From assembly GCA_015680685.1 (NCBI GenBank), contig MNCI01026431.1:227408-291407 (forward strand): a stretch of DNA of 64,000 nucleotides. Reading direction: 5' to 3'. The DNA is from Gnetum montanum. Taxonomy: Eukaryota > Streptophyta > Gnetopsida > Gnetales > Gnetaceae. Made by a program: the position numbers and the translations under genes. Numbering within the stretch: the stretch's first letter is position 1; each line of letters starts with the position of its first letter. Below are positions 45,800 to 58,757 of the stretch, one piece after another. The notes under the pieces are model-generated. The model had not been told where the DNA came from and made no database searches. It saw only the letters and a list, made by a program, of their open reading frames with translations.

Positions 45800-46550
45800 T
45801 GATGAGTAGCAAGGTACCCCTACACTCAACCATACGAATACGAGCATTTCACGCACGATCCAGTCGAACTCCAAGGACTAAGTGCTTACGCACCTTAATG
45901 GAACACTCAGGGTTAATCAATCGTTGTCTTCCCAAACTTACTTGTACTGTCACGATTGTATGGTTAAGTAAGCTTTTGTATTTTTTATGTCTTCTGCTAA
46001 TAAAGGAGAGGAGGAGAGAGCTAAGTGACTAACTTACATTAACTATTTATTAACTAGTTCCTAAATGTTCCTAACACCAGTATCCGTTCCCACTTGCCAT
46101 ACACATCCTGAACCAGTGCAACGCTGCTGGGATTACCAAACGCTAATCGTCACTAGGTTACCAAACGCCACACGCATGCTCAAAGCGATCGTACTGAATG
46201 TATTTAACTAAGGGGGTTGAAGGTTGAGAGAGATACTAATTAACTAGGAAAGCATTAAACAATAATTAATTACTAATTAGCTTAGTCTGTATGCTACAAG
46301 GTTTATCATAAAGTTCGCCTTTATTGCCATACACAAAATTGTGCTCAAGTACAAATTGCTTGAATAAAGATCCGTTCACTCTATGACTCCTACTGCGGGC
46401 ACACAGAAATAATTCTAACTCTGAAATAACAAAACTGCAAGAATTTGGCTAAGGGTCTAAGTCTAACTCTTTGGAACCAAGGGTGTCGCCTCTTATTTAT
46501 AGAAGATGAGGCACGACGCGATATCGCGTACGTAATATCATGGCTCATCA
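45800..46550 (-). repeat. 3' LTR of the gag-protease element
   Basis: 751 bases. A minus-strand TATA (TCTATAAATAAG) lies near 46496. Upstream of it in U3 is the perfect 12-base palindrome CGCGATATCGCG (46518-46529), disrupted in the other LTR. U5 is the side at 45800. Confidence 0.93.
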
Positions 46551-46560
46551 TACCCCCATG
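46551..46560 (-). other. Polypurine tract of the gag-protease element
   Basis: The minus strand reads CATGGGGGTA directly before the LTR start TGATGAGCC. Confidence 0.75.
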
Positions 46561-48900
46561 ACTAAATGAAAACTTGTCCTCAAGTTCCTTATAAAATATT
46601 GGGAAGGTATGAGATTATTGACTTGAATGACAACTAATGGTGAATGGGATGACATGTGAAGGATCAACATTACAATACATGACAATATTAGTGTTCATGA
46701 CTACAAGAGTGAACACTATACACAATTAACATCCAGCCTTATTTGGTAGTTGAGAGAGGAGAGAGAGAGAGAAAAGAAGAAGACGTGTTGCTGCCGATGC
46801 CAAGATTGCATCTTCCATTGTCCATCCATAACCACGCCATCAATCTTGTTCCTTGCACAACCGTTCCAACACCATTCCATCCTCAGTATTTTCTACAGGT
46901 CCAGTCCATTGTTGTATGATTGTCATCTGCACACACAACACGATCACATATGAGCAAGGATAAGTAAATCACAATACAGTTGATACCTTGCCCCGGTGTA
47001 AGGTCCATTGGCTGAGTTGTGATATGGCCAATACAGATTCCAGAGATATAACACTGGTGACTACCTAAGGTGTAGAGGTTAGGAAAAATTGAAAAAATTG
47101 GACCAAGGCCCCCATGACTAAAAGTGATCCTCCGGTAGCGATAGAATGGAAAAATATAAGGAATAAGAAAGATGGAAAAAGAGAAACAACGGTAATGCCG
47201 ATAAAATGGATGTCAAAGATGGGAATGAACAAAATAAATGTTGATTGCGAAAATGTTTAAGGAAAAGAAATTAACTAATGCACCAAATAGGAATGTCAGT
47301 GGGTCCTCCCCAAAGCAGGCTCATGCCTTTTATGCCTTGACAATCCCACATTCAAGGAGTCCGTAGGCTCTGGAAATGTCATTTGAAAGCAAGAGTTAAA
47401 GTCTTAACCACAAAAATTCACCAAATAGAAAACAATGCATCAACCAAAATATAGACTACTGATACAACCAGCAATGAGGTGGAAAATGGAGAAAGAATGA
47501 TGGGGAGGAGAAAATGGAATCGAGTCCCAAGAACAAGGTGGTGTATAGCCCCTTGTGTATTTATGGTTAATGTGACTAAGTAGATCTCATTCCAAATCCA
47601 ACCTCAAACAATCCACATCCAGTGACTTCGCATTAATACACTTGGCCAATCCATCCACTTGAAGTAACAAGAACGCTTCTGCCAAAGAGTCACCACCATT
47701 CCAAGGAAACGAGAAAGGGAAAAGTAGGAAGCGAGAAAGGGCCTTAGTTAAAGGGAACATGTTTGTTTAGTTCCATAACCAGTGCTTGTAGCCTAGATGA
47801 TTATTTTGTCTAAGGGATGTACTTTGAATTCTTACTTTTTTTCTTTTTTCTTTTTCTTTTTCTTTTCTTTTTTGCATGAGAACCACAACATGCAAAGACT
47901 TATTTTTATTGGCTCAGCTTCCCGATAATGGAGTAATGTCAAAATGGTAAGGAAAACTCAAGAAGAAAACATCAAGGCATCCAAGAGAATGGCCAGCACA
48001 AATGCATCAAATCCCTTTGAAGTCACACCCTTTTCAGTCCTTGAGTCCTTCCTTAGTTTGAGAAATGCCCAATCACCAATTCATTAATAGTTTTATTATT
48101 AAAGAAAGGGACTGTACAGTTCCAAGCCAAGAGAGACCATAGAAATTCATGAATGCATGGATGACGTGGATTCATTGCCTGTTATATCAAAAGAACCATA
48201 CCTTAGTATCAATATTATAACTCAAAGGTAAAAACCAAACATTAGCAATCAATGGAATACAATTCATACCACCATCAAGAGCACTTATTAGGTGACGAAT
48301 CTAACAAAACAAAAACAATAAACAAAGACAAAAACAAATAAAACAAACAGCCATACAAAGAAATGAAAAAGTATAAACGATGTTGCAAAACAAAAACAAG
48401 AAACGTTAAAGAGATTTGTAAAACAAAAACTTAAAAAGGAACTGAGGGCCTCAAATGGTTAGCAGAGGTGGCCGTCTCTCCCATGACTGAATTGAAAGGA
48501 GGAGATCCGAAATAGTGAGCGGGGTTGTTCCTTCTTAAAGGTATTATGTGCACTGACCGTTTTAAATTCATGGAAAGGTTTGTTCTGTTGCACATTGACT
48601 AACAATCTCTTATCAAAGCTCTTGTTTGAATTTTTCAGGAATTTCCAACTTCTCCCAGTTGATGTTTTCAAGGTTAAGGCTTAGAAGTTGGCAGCGGACT
48701 TGCTCTAGTGCATCTATGCTTTCGATCTAAGCACAAGTTATTCCCTTAGTTAGTTCTATGCACGTTAGTGAGTTGCTCTCTTGATCAGCTATCAACCACT
48801 GGGTGTCTTCTTGTCGTGTGGCTGCTGCATACAGGCACTTTTGTATATTAATGTCTTGTGCACACCGGTTGCATGCAGGCAATGCTAAACTTTGCACAAC
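46561..48900 (-). other. Long 3' non-coding region of the gag-protease element
   Basis: Holds no domain on either strand. Contains a TTTTC/TTTCT run (47836-47875) and A-rich AAACAAAAAC repeats (48303-48430). Part of it (47290-47400) matches 14130-14220 in the truncated relative, so this region belongs to the element and is not a random insertion. Confidence 0.7.
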
Positions 48901-49290
48901 TCATGATCTCTGCACGCAATTGCACCATGTATCATTGTATGCGATGCATAGAACCTTCTTCTTCTCGATCTTTCCAAAAGTGTTCTCCTTAGATATTTCT
49001 AGGGAAAGATCACGAATTCCTAGGCATGCATCTATAGTACTTAGCCATGCCCTTCCCATTATTATTGGGAAGTCCCCTTTACCGTTATTCACTTGTATCA
49101 CTAGGAAATCAGTTGGGTACGACCACCCACACACAGTGATGATTATGTCCTCCATCAGTCCCAAGGGAACAGTGATGGACTGGTCAATCAGCTCTAGGCG
49201 AATATTGTTCTTCCTTAATGGAGGCAGGTTTCAGGTTTTGTACATTTCTTCTGATATTAAGTTGACTCCAGAACCTGAATCCAGAAGAGC
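48901..49290 (-). pseudogene. Aspartic protease of the gag-protease element
   Basis: The active site CKALLDSGSGVNLISEEMY lies at the end of the preceding open stretch (about 49231-49290). After a stop the domain continues with MGLMEDIIITVCGWSYPTDF, FLVIQVNNGKGDFPIIMGRA and WLSTIDACLGIRDLSLEI. DSG is intact. The order matches Athila-type proteases. Confidence 0.88.
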
Positions 49291-51941
49291 TTTGCATGGC
49301 TCATTCCCAGCAATTTGGTGATAGATTAGAGAGCTTCCAGGATCAGAGAATTTCCTGGGAAGGTGGCCAACCTTAATCCAGTCAGTAACGGCATGTGTTA
49401 ACATAACCATATGCGTTGAGCTTAGTGTTTGGTTCGAAGGGAGCTCTAAAGCCTTGTTTGATGGGGAGGCATTCAAAGGTTCAACCGCTTGTGGTTGTAA
49501 GGGCTTGGTTGGACTGTCGGTTCTGAAGAAAGGTCTTTTCTTCATACAGTTGTCAAAACCAACAATGGGTTGAGGATTCACAGCCTTTGCGGCATTGCGT
49601 TGCTGCAGCTGAGTAGGGAGTTCCCCTTGCATTGCTGAAGCAAGTGGTAATGGAGCTATCGGTGTGAGAGCCGTAGATGGATTTGAAGGATGGTATATTT
49701 GTGAGTTACCTTCCCTAAGAAAAGGAGTTCTATAATACTCACGAGCTTGGTAGTGATGTTGTCGTGTAACGTGACTAGCAGAGTCACGTGGAGAGATTGG
49801 ATGCTGCACGTAGTAGCCATATGGGTCAAGTTGCCGGTAGGGGTATTGTTGCCTTGGTGGTGGCATCCTCCATGACTGTGGGTATTGCCACTGTTGATGT
49901 TGCTCAATGGGTTGTGGTGGAGTTCCACTTGGATAATATGTTGAAGATTGGTGGAACTGCCTTGGGTTACCTTGGGGATAAGGTAACCGTCGGGGTGCTT
50001 GCCCTTTATTTAGTCGTGGGTTGAGTGCATACACCCCAGACTCTTGTAGATGTGAGATCACTAGGCAACATCCCTTAGGATGGTCGTATTGGCATATCTC
50101 ACATCCACCATCATTGTCCATGTCTGAATCCACAACCTCTTATGTGATGGCCATTTTGCTCTTACCTTTGTTACATGCATTGTCCACTTCTCTCTTTTTC
50201 TTTTTCTTTTGCGGTCACTACCTCACTCCCTAGACTCCTCTACAATTTTGAGAACAGTTTCAAACCTACTATCCAGGGAGTCCCACATTTGGTCTACCTT
50301 TGCCAATACTTCTGTTGTTAACTTTTGGAGAGGCAAATTTTTCCTATTCACCATCTCTTCGAGTGGCAACTCTTCTTGCTCCTCACAAAATCTCATTCCC
50401 CTTTTTCGAAGGGAAGGATCTCGGTTGTATTCTTCCACACTTTCTCTCTTTCGTAGCTCACCTTCTTCTTTGGCTACTTGCTTTAGCAATCTATGAATTT
50501 GATGATACCTAAGCTTCGATAACCTTCCTTGGGCATACATCCCAAGGGTTCTTCTTGTTTCATGCCTAAGTCCATCCACGAGATGGCGTAGCTGATCTCG
50601 CTGCGAATAACCATGGCCAGGGCAATGATGTAACAATGCGTAATAGCGGCCCATGGTAGCATCCAAGGGTTCATGATTTCCTTGCTTCCATCCTTGGATT
50701 TGCTTCCGCAGATTAGACACTCAGGAGTACATTTGGTACTTATCATTGAACAATTTTAACATTGTAGTCCACCTTTGAATGGATTTCGATTCTAAGGACC
50801 GATACCAGTTTTTAGCTTCTTTCACTAGTGTCCTTGGGAAAAACTTCAGTTTTTTCTATTCGTTTTCTATGTTTTGCAAGGCACATGCATCATGGAATGC
50901 TTGTAAATGATTTTGAGGATCAACATTGTATCCCCCTTCAAATCGTGGGATGTTGTTCATGTCTAACCTCTTGATCCTACTATGCTTTTGGTGCCTTGTT
51001 GGAACTCTTATGGCCTCTATTATATCTAGCATGCTTCTAGTTGCGAGTAGGGGTTCTTCATGATCATCTCGTTCATAGCATCTATGGTGTCTACGCAGTT
51101 CCCTACTCTCCCTTCTTCTATGCTTTGATCCCTTAGAGTGCCCTTGTCCTCGTTCTCGACTATCTCGTCGATGTTTTTCACTTTGTTTTCCCTTATCCTC
51201 ACGATTGGTTTCCCTATGACTGCGTCTAGACACTGAAGGAGAGGGTGAAGGTGACGATGAAGGTGAAGAAGAAAGAGAACCATCGACATGACGGTGTTTT
51301 CTACCTTCTCTTCAGTGGTCTCGACCTCGATCGTGATCACGATCAGAATGTCTACCCTTATCGTGTGTTCGTGTTCCCTCATTGAACACTTTGTGTTCGT
51401 GGGTATCAGAACCAATGTTGTGAACAATAGAGTGGAGGTTCTAATACACTACCTCTTGACCAATGTCAGGAGGAGGAACATTGTTTCGTGGGAAACCTGT
51501 TGAAGCAGGTTCAGCATCCTCAATTTCACTCAAAATGTGCAGAGCGTCATGGGGCCATTTACCCTTCAAGGATGTATGGTATCTCTCCTGTCACAAGTCC
51601 CTTTGACGTTGCATTTTTGTGGGATGATAGTCCCTTGTGTCATGATTGCATACAACGTATTCTGCATATAAAAGCGGCATGCCTATTTGTGTGAGAGCAC
51701 GAAAGAGCATGTTGGGGACTAATCAGTCTGGAGGCAACACTATGTTACCCTCCAAATCTCTCCAACGCAATTGTTCATCTTGGTAGAGAATAAAGGTGAA
51801 ATCAGGTACATACTCATCGGGATGAGTATATACCACACGAAACTGTTGAGGAACTAGCGAATCTTGTGTTAGTCCTAAGTGGTGAAGTGCTCTTATGCGA
51901 AGAAGAAGACATCTTGTCTTGTTCGGTGTGCAATGTACCAT
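49231..51941 (-). pseudogene. Gag of the gag-protease element
   Basis: The N-terminal part (51941-51723) starts MVHCTPNKTRCLLLR. A basic Arg/Ser/His-rich stretch follows (51233-51000). The core reads NNIPRFEGGYNVDPQNHLQA, KLKFFPRTLVKEAKNWYRSL, LRKQIQGWKQGNHEPLDATM, then HHCPGHGYSQRDQLRHLVDG. A coiled-coil-like part runs to 50223. The C-terminal part (50133-49231) has CEICQYDHPKGCC, a possible Cys/His element, then a Gln/Pro/Tyr-rich stretch that leads into protease. In-frame stops include TAG and TGA where relatives have Trp and Arg (near 50855 and 50718), so the copy is inactive but readable almost throughout. Confidence 0.9.
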
Positions 51942-52036
51942 TGTCTTGTCTTCCTTTGATTAACCCTAAGGGTTCGTTCTAACATTCCAACGATATGAAT
52001 GATTTCCTATATTCTACGTAGCGCACAAACAACTAA

Positions 52037-52055
52037 GCCCCCGGCAACGACGTCA
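52037..52055 (-). other. Primer-binding site, tRNA-Asp type
   Basis: The minus strand reads TGACGTCGTTGCCGGGGGC one base after the LTR end CATCA; it differs from TGGCGCCGTTGCCGGGGAC at three sites, all transitions. Confidence 0.8.
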
Positions 52056-52056
52056 A

Positions 52057-52805
52057 TGATGAGTAGCGAGGTACCCATACACTCAACCATATGAATACGA
52101 GCATTTCATGCACGATCCAATCGAACTCCAAGAACTAAGTGCTTACGCACCTTAATGGAACACTCAGGGTTAATCAATCGTTGTCTTCCCAAACTTACTT
52201 GTACTGTCACGGTTGTATAGTTAAGTAAGCTTTTGTATTTTTTGTCTTCTGCTAATAAAGGAGAGGGGGAGAGAGCTAAGTGACTAACTTACATTAACTA
52301 TTCATTAACTAGTTCCTAAATGTTCCTAACACCAGTATCCGTTCTCACTTGTCGTACACATCCTGAACCAGTGCAATGCTACTGGGATTACCAAACGCTA
52401 ATCGTCACTGGGTTACCAAACGCCACATGCATGCTCGAAGCGATCATACTGAATGTATTTAACTAAGGGGGTTGAAGGTTGAGAGAGATACTAATTAACT
52501 AGGGAAGCATTAAACAATAATTAATTACTAATTAGCTTAGTCTGTATGCTGCAAGGTTTATCATAAAGTTCACCTTTATTGCCATACACAAAATTGTGTT
52601 CAGGTACAAATTGCTTGAATAAAGATTCATTCACTCTATGACTCCTACTGCGGGCACACATAAATAATTCTAACTCTGAAATAACAAAACTGCAAGAATT
52701 TGACTAAGGGTCTAAGTCTAACTCTTTGGAACCAAGAGCGCCGCCTCTTATTTATAGAAGATGAGGCAAGACGCCATATCGCGTACACAATATCACAGCT
52801 CATCA
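52057..52805 (-). repeat. 5' LTR of the gag-protease element
   Basis: 749 bases, about 95 percent identical to the 3' LTR by hand count. A minus-strand TATA (TCTATAAATAAG) lies near 52752, placing transcription toward gag. Confidence 0.93.
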
Positions 52806-52810
52806 GATGC
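52806..52810. other. Target-site duplication, right copy
   Basis: GATGC, matching 45795-45799. Without the element the site would read cttgGATGCtcaacgg. Confidence 0.85.
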
Positions 52811-54706
52811 TCAACGGCTTCCACATCATCAACTAACATTCTATATTATATATCAAAGTTGAACTCACCATTTGGAGTTTTTAAATTAAAAATCTTACCA
52901 CCATGTTAATACCTGATTGTTAAAAGTAATTAGTTGCATCTTAATCTACATGAAGATATCGATCACAAAAATCAATTAAAAAGTAGTTAGTTATGTATTA
53001 ATCTACATGGACTGAGGTGCAACTGTTAACTTTCTTAGTTTATAAGAAAGAGTTTGGTAGCTCCAAGTCATTGATTTAATTTTACTGAACACTGCTAAGT
53101 CATAAAATATATATGGATCATCACCTGGAGCTATAGTTCATCCTGATAAGTGGCTGTGCGTAATCTGAAACCCAGGTCTTTTGACTCAAACATAGGTCTT
53201 TTCACTTGAGAAATGAGCATCTTACTATCACCCCTAAAGTTTTTTGAACTCCTTGTATGCAAATAATTCAAGGCGAATGCACTTCTTTATTTTTTAATTT
53301 TTGTAGTCTAAACCAAAACCCAAGCAAGATTTAGATTTAATGCTGTCAAGCTCGTATCAAAGTTGAAATCAAAACATTGCAACCACTTCAAACGTTCTCT
53401 CTGGACACAGTTCAGTTATCCAACTAATAGTTCACTGCTTGCCTTGCCTTTTACATTGCACTAATATCGTTCCTACCACGTCTTGGGGATCTGACAGCCT
53501 CAACTTGGTATTTACTGCGCTGTCTTTCACCCTTGTACATGTGTCTTAATCCATAGAGGAAGGCAACGCACACAAACCAACCTAACAGATCCCAGACCAC
53601 TAAATCGAAGTTTTGAACCCAACTAAACTACACTATACATTAGTCCAAGTTATTGCAATCTGACCTGATGTTTTTTCATAACATGATAAACCTTAACCTT
53701 TGAACCTATTTCTTATTAAAGTAAAGCCTAATTTCAATTACATCGAAGACCCACGTATATATTGGTCGAAGAAATTTTGGCTTCAGGGAATCTTTCTTGT
53801 AAAACTCAGAAGCTTACAAATATGTTTCAAAAAATTGATTGTCAGCATTTGGTCAACCAATGATTCGGAAACCACATTCATACAAAGGGCATTATGACAA
53901 ATAAGTCCACCATCCTGCAGTTGGATTAAATTTATACAAAACTTAAATTCTAACTTTGGAGAAATCACCCGTCGATGAAACATGAATGCGAACCGGCAAC
54001 GTAACGCCTGTTTCATTCCTGCGAAAAATGTGAACACATCTCTAAAATAAGCTTCAAGGCGTTCAACTCACATAAATAACGTACATCTCAAAAATTGTTG
54101 TGTTTATAATCAATAAAGTTTAAGCAGTCGGCTAATGCAAACAACAATCGAATAATATATTTCACAAACGTCGCACAAATGACCGATGCGTATCCATTTC
54201 ACGAGTAACCGTTCCTCGTTCAAAGCTAAATCTCTTCGCAACAATTTTCTTCTGTTAAATTTCCTTCCTGATTAAGGCATTTCTGCAAAGGGGAAACAGA
54301 AGAAGAGACATTTCTATCCAAACTGACATGTAACCCACATGAAGGCATAAATGATCACATACTGAAAATACCAATTTAAGAGTCAGGTGAGGTTAAGGAG
54401 TACAGAAAATAGCAATAATACAGGAAATCATAAAAATGGAAACACTAGACACATAATTGTTTATGCATCTAATGATAAAAGAAATACAGAAATGGAAAAG
54501 AAATGATAGACCATACTCTTTTCCATCACAAATTACAAGCATGAACTCATCTCATTGCATAAAACTTTCAGAACTCATGATAAACCTTTCCAGAACCAAT
54601 GGCGTTGCAATATTGAAGTTCATTAGAAGGATTGCAATAATTTCAGGATGCTATCATAGAAGTTGCTTCAAAACAATTTTTTAAAAATAGGAAACAGCTT
54701 CCCTGG
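52811..54706. other. 3' flank of the IRR-like gene
   Basis: No protein-coding gene is seen. The part nearest 54706 is presumably the 3' untranslated region of the minus-strand gene; I could not place its poly(A) signal with confidence. Confidence 0.5.
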
Positions 54707-57700
54707 TTAAGATTCTGAACCACCATTAGGTGAGACGGAAATAGAGCGCCTCCTTCCATTTTGACTTCTACCTTTCCTACGAGCATGTCTGTCAGCATCT
54801 ACATCCTCTCTAAATGAACCCTGTGGCGAATCAGCATGGTAACGGGATCTATCACTATGCTTTTCTTTCTTTCTGTACGACTTTTCATCATCATTCTCTG
54901 TTTCTTTCTTGTGACTCTCCTTGTATCGTTTTGAACGACCACCATCCTCCTCAACTTCCTCTACCTTGTCTCTATGCCTTTTCTCTTTTATTTCCTGATC
55001 AGCATCTGCCGCCTTCCTTTCCTTCCTATGAGACCTCCTGTCATCTGCATCTTTTTCACGATACTGTTTCTTATCAGTTCTATGTGATTTTCTATCAGGT
55101 GACAATTTAAAATCATCATTTGATTCAGATTTCCTTGAATGCCTTCGCCTATCACTGGCATGATCTACATCATCGTAAGCTCTATCTACTTTCATTGATT
55201 TACCATCAGATCTTCCACGATCTCTTATTCTATCGTCAGAACGGTCTTTATTGCTTGACTTATGCTTCTCAGCTTTCTCCTCGTGGCTATTATTCTGAGC
55301 CTTACTGCCAACCACATTATGCCTGGTACCCACATCGTCTTTCAATCCATTTTCCTTTGTTGATGATTTAATCTCTTCTTTATCCTGACTGCTTTGATCA
55401 AATCGAGGCTTTTTTGATCTGTCATGGCAATTCTTAGAATTATCCCTGGATTCTCTTGATAAGGACCTTGAGCGCCTAGATCTTCTTTTTACATTCTCCT
55501 CTTGAGAAGATCTCCGATCTTCATCATCCGGCTTAATTCGACGGTCCTGTGGATTCTTTGATAAATCCTGCTTGTCCCTGGTAACATTTCTAGGTTCTTT
55601 TGATAAGGATCTCGAGCGCCTTGACTTTCTTTTAAGATGTTCTTCTCGAGAGGATTTGATATCTTCACTATCTTGCTTACTCGACCGGTCATGGGTATGC
55701 TTTGGTAAATCCTGTCTGTCCTTCGTACCATCTCTGGGTTCTTTCGATAAGGATCTTGATCGCCTGGATCTTCTTTTCACATTGTCATCACGAGAAGATT
55801 TCGTATCTTCCTTGTGAGTTTTTGGGGATGTTGGTCTTTCCTTGTGAGTTTTTGGAGATGTTGGTCTTTCCTTGTGAGTTTTTGGAGATGTTGGTCTTTC
55901 CTTTCTGTATCTGGGAGAGGCTGATCGATCTTTGGATGACCGTCTTCCCCGGCTTCGGCTCCTGCTCTTGCTTCTTTTTCGACGAGAATACTCCTCACGT
56001 GATCGACCCCAATCACGCCTGTCATCTCTGTGATAATGGCCTCTATCCCTGTCATCTCTATGATAATGGCCTCTATCCCTACTGTGACTTCTTCGGTTAT
56101 GTCGAGGTCGAAAAGGTGATCTGGATCGACGATCACGATGATATCTCGATGGAGGCGATGGAGAACGTCTATTTCCACGGTACCTGATTGGAGACTTTGA
56201 TCGTGATTTTGCCCGAGATCGACAAGGAGACCTTCAGAAAAAAGAAAGAGTTATTTCTTAATAACAGTATAATTTGGAAAATGTTACTATGTAGGGATCT
56301 AACCAAATGTTCTCTGACCTGGATTTTCGGTTAGAATCCTTGTCATCCTCACCAACTCCATCTGCTTTAAGCTTTTTGCTGATCTCAGCAGCCCGTGCCG
56401 ATGCCATTTCAGTGGCCGACTTCATTGATGCAGCTCTACTTGCAGCCTGTTGAGAAGCCATTGTCTGTTGCATAAGAAGTGCCTGCTTGAACTGCATTTG
56501 TTGCATTGCAACTGCTTGTTGCATCATCAGTGGCAATGGGGCCTGCTGTGTACTTGAAGAAGCTGTGGTCATTGATGATACTTTCTTCGGTGGAAGTGAC
56601 CTTGCCATGTCAACACTTATACGATAACCACTAACATCCTTTTTATGCAATGCTAAGGCATCTTTCGCTTCTTCTCGCTTGGAGAACTCAACATAAGCCA
56701 ACCTTTTAGAGTCCACAATCTCACTGTGCAGGATCTTTCCGTAGCCATTGAAAACCTGTCGCAGTTTTTCCAAAGTTAAATGCGAACTAAAATTGCTTAC
56801 TTGGACAGTTCTTGAAAGACAATCTTGCTCATATTGTGAAGAACTACCACTGTTAGTCCTTACACCTACACAATGGAAAAAAAAACTTTTCAAAAAGTAT
56901 TGTTGTCAACAAAAAATGTGAGAAAATAAACATAACATTTTTCTTAACTACGTTTTGTAGTATAGAAAGCATATATATGGTTAAAAACCAGAAAAAGGAA
57001 AAAAAAAGCCGGAAAAACCTTCCTTACGGTGGCTTTAGCAAGGTCAGAAGAAAAAATTTACTATATTAGCTATATATTTATTATATATATCTATGTTTTT
57101 GCCCGAGAGGATCTTCTCCGTTTACAGAAAAACAACTCTTACAATCAAATCCCCCTGGCTCATGGAAGGGAAAAGAATAGTACACATGGTAAGCAATGAA
57201 ATTTTTTTAAGCGGGATTTTTTTCTAAATGGAAAACCCAAAAAAAAAAAAAAAGGGTAACCCAAAAGCTCCCCATCTGCGTTGTGACCAAAAAGAATTAT
57301 TTACCGTGATCAAGAAGAGCCCTCTTCAGCCTCTCAGACAAAAGACAAAAATTCAGCTTGTGTATAGAGTTTTTAGGTGGAAACTGACACCATATCAGAG
57401 GTGGTTACCTACAATCTACTTTTTGAACAAGTACACAATGGTTTTATTAAGAAAAATATTTACATTGGAGTGTGTTCATTCATTCTTTTTTTTCTCGGTA
57501 AACAGATGCTGAAACACTCTCTCTCAAGGAGTCCACAAATACTATCATTGTCAAATTTCTTGGTACTACCAATTGACACAATATATAAACTAAACAACGA
57601 GAATGCATGGTCAAAATGATTCTATCAAATGCTAACCGAGTCCAATGTGCTGAAGTGAAAAGCAAAATCCATCATGAAAACAAAGGAGAAAAAGAAATCA

Positions 57701-58691
57701 TAACTAGTGCAGCGAGAAGAGAAAACCCATGTAGATAATACAGACCTGCTTCTCCTTGAGCCTGAGCAGCATGGGCTTGAAGTGCCTGAGCTGCAACAAT
57801 AGCCTGTGCAGCAGCCATAGCAGCAGCAGAAGGGGGCATGGGCATATGTGTAAGTCCACCCATGGTGCTTCCAGCAGTCAAAGTCGCCATCAGTTGAGGA
57901 TAAGGAGGGTGACCCAATTTGCAATCAGTCTTTGCACATTGTCCACTAAGATATTCCTGACAGACTTCCCCCAGCGATGCACCGAGCCCTGGTAAAACAA
58001 CTCCTCCCATAACACCAGGCCGGATCCCCGGAATCATCCCCATAGATCCAGAGTACATGCCTGGAATCATTGCAGTATAATTCGGCACGCTAGTAGTCAC
58101 TCCGTTAGGAAAAGAAGGAACTGTTGAATTATACAAAGTAGTACTGTTCACCGGAAGATTTCCAGCGCTGAAAAAAACAGGAAAAGGACTACCAAGTATT
58201 TGCTTGCCATTGCATTCCACACGTACCATGTAGTTGCCCCTCTTTGCCACAGCATAAGTCACAGAGTAGGTGCCATCGCCAAGGTCTTTAACCAAGGCCT
58301 CCTGCTCCACGCTTCCTACAGAGATATCAGGAGTCACCATTACTTTAATTAGAGCTCCACCTTTAGGAACTCGGCGTCCATCAGAGTCTTTGGTTACTAC
58401 CACAAATGAGGTAGGGGCCCCTGCAGCTCCTCCACCTACTCCTGCTCCAGCTGCCGTGCATTTAGACGGATCCACGGGACCTATTGGCTTCTGGTTTAGC
58501 TTTTCCTTCTCTTCATCCGCTTCACTGTCAGAATCTGCAGGCTCCTCCTTATTTGTTGTTTTCTCCACATCCTTGAAAGTGGCCTCAAATGCGGCCTTTG
58601 CTGCTGCAGCTTTTTGTTCCTCCTCCTTCAGTCTTGCTTCCTCTGCCTGTTTCATCCAAAGAGGCCGAGCCACAGCTGCTCCTCTCTCCAT
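54707..58691 (-). CDS. SR-like RNA-binding protein, filamin-CCCH-RRM-RS (IRR-like)
   Basis: Three coding exons on the minus strand, 58691-57746, 56865-56319 and 56231-54707, join in phase to a 1005-residue protein starting MERGAAVARPLWMKQAEEAR. Domains: an Ala/Glu-rich helix (about 15-45); a filamin/ABP280 repeat (about 94-174, with LGDGTYSVTYAVAKRGNYMV and GSPFPVFF); a CCCH zinc finger (C244, C252, C257, H261; C-x7-C-x4-C-x3-H); an Ala/Gln helix; an RRM near 330-410 (RNP2 VQVSNF, RNP1 LAYVEFSK); a Met/Gln-rich stretch; then a 500-residue Arg/Ser/Asp/Lys-rich RS domain. This architecture is that of Arabidopsis AT3G23900, named IRR for its role in immune-linked splicing; orthology is likely but not proven. 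It should act in the nucleus on pre-mRNA. The RS part has three 10-residue units ERPTSPKTHK and three units of about 48 residues around KRRSRRSRSLSKEPRD. No damage is seen. Confidence 0.9.
55811..55900. repeat. 30-bp triplication inside the RS domain
   Basis: Three nearly identical copies of cttgtgagtttttggggatg plus ttggtctttc follow each other, coding three ERPTSPKTHK units. SP pairs here are candidate kinase sites. Confidence 0.88.
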
Positions 58692-58757
58692 CCTAAGATA
58701 CTAATTTCCACTTGCTCTTGTGTAAGCTGAAAACTCAGCTTTCAATGAGAGAAACAC

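Larger units (their letters stand above)
45800..52805 (-). mobile_element. Complete gag-protease-only LTR element, Athila-like
   Basis: Both LTRs (45800-46550 and 52057-52805) start TGATGAG and end CATCA. A 5-bp target duplication (GATGC), a tRNA-Asp-type PBS next to the right LTR and a G-rich PPT next to the left LTR complete the structure, so transcription is on the minus strand. The internal 5.5 kb encodes gag and an aspartic protease only; between the protease (48900) and the PPT I find no RT, RNase H or integrase. Such elements are known as non-autonomous, gag-encoding (TR-GAG-like) and depend on enzymes of a relative. The LTRs differ at about 37 of 750 sites by hand count, mostly transitions. 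Confidence 0.92.

Noticed and set aside
48803-49321. 172-residue plus-strand open frame
   Set aside because: Antisense to the protease and the gag end of the gag-protease element.
54814-56187. Plus-strand open frames opposite the RS domain
   Set aside because: They are mirror frames of the biased RS coding sequence.
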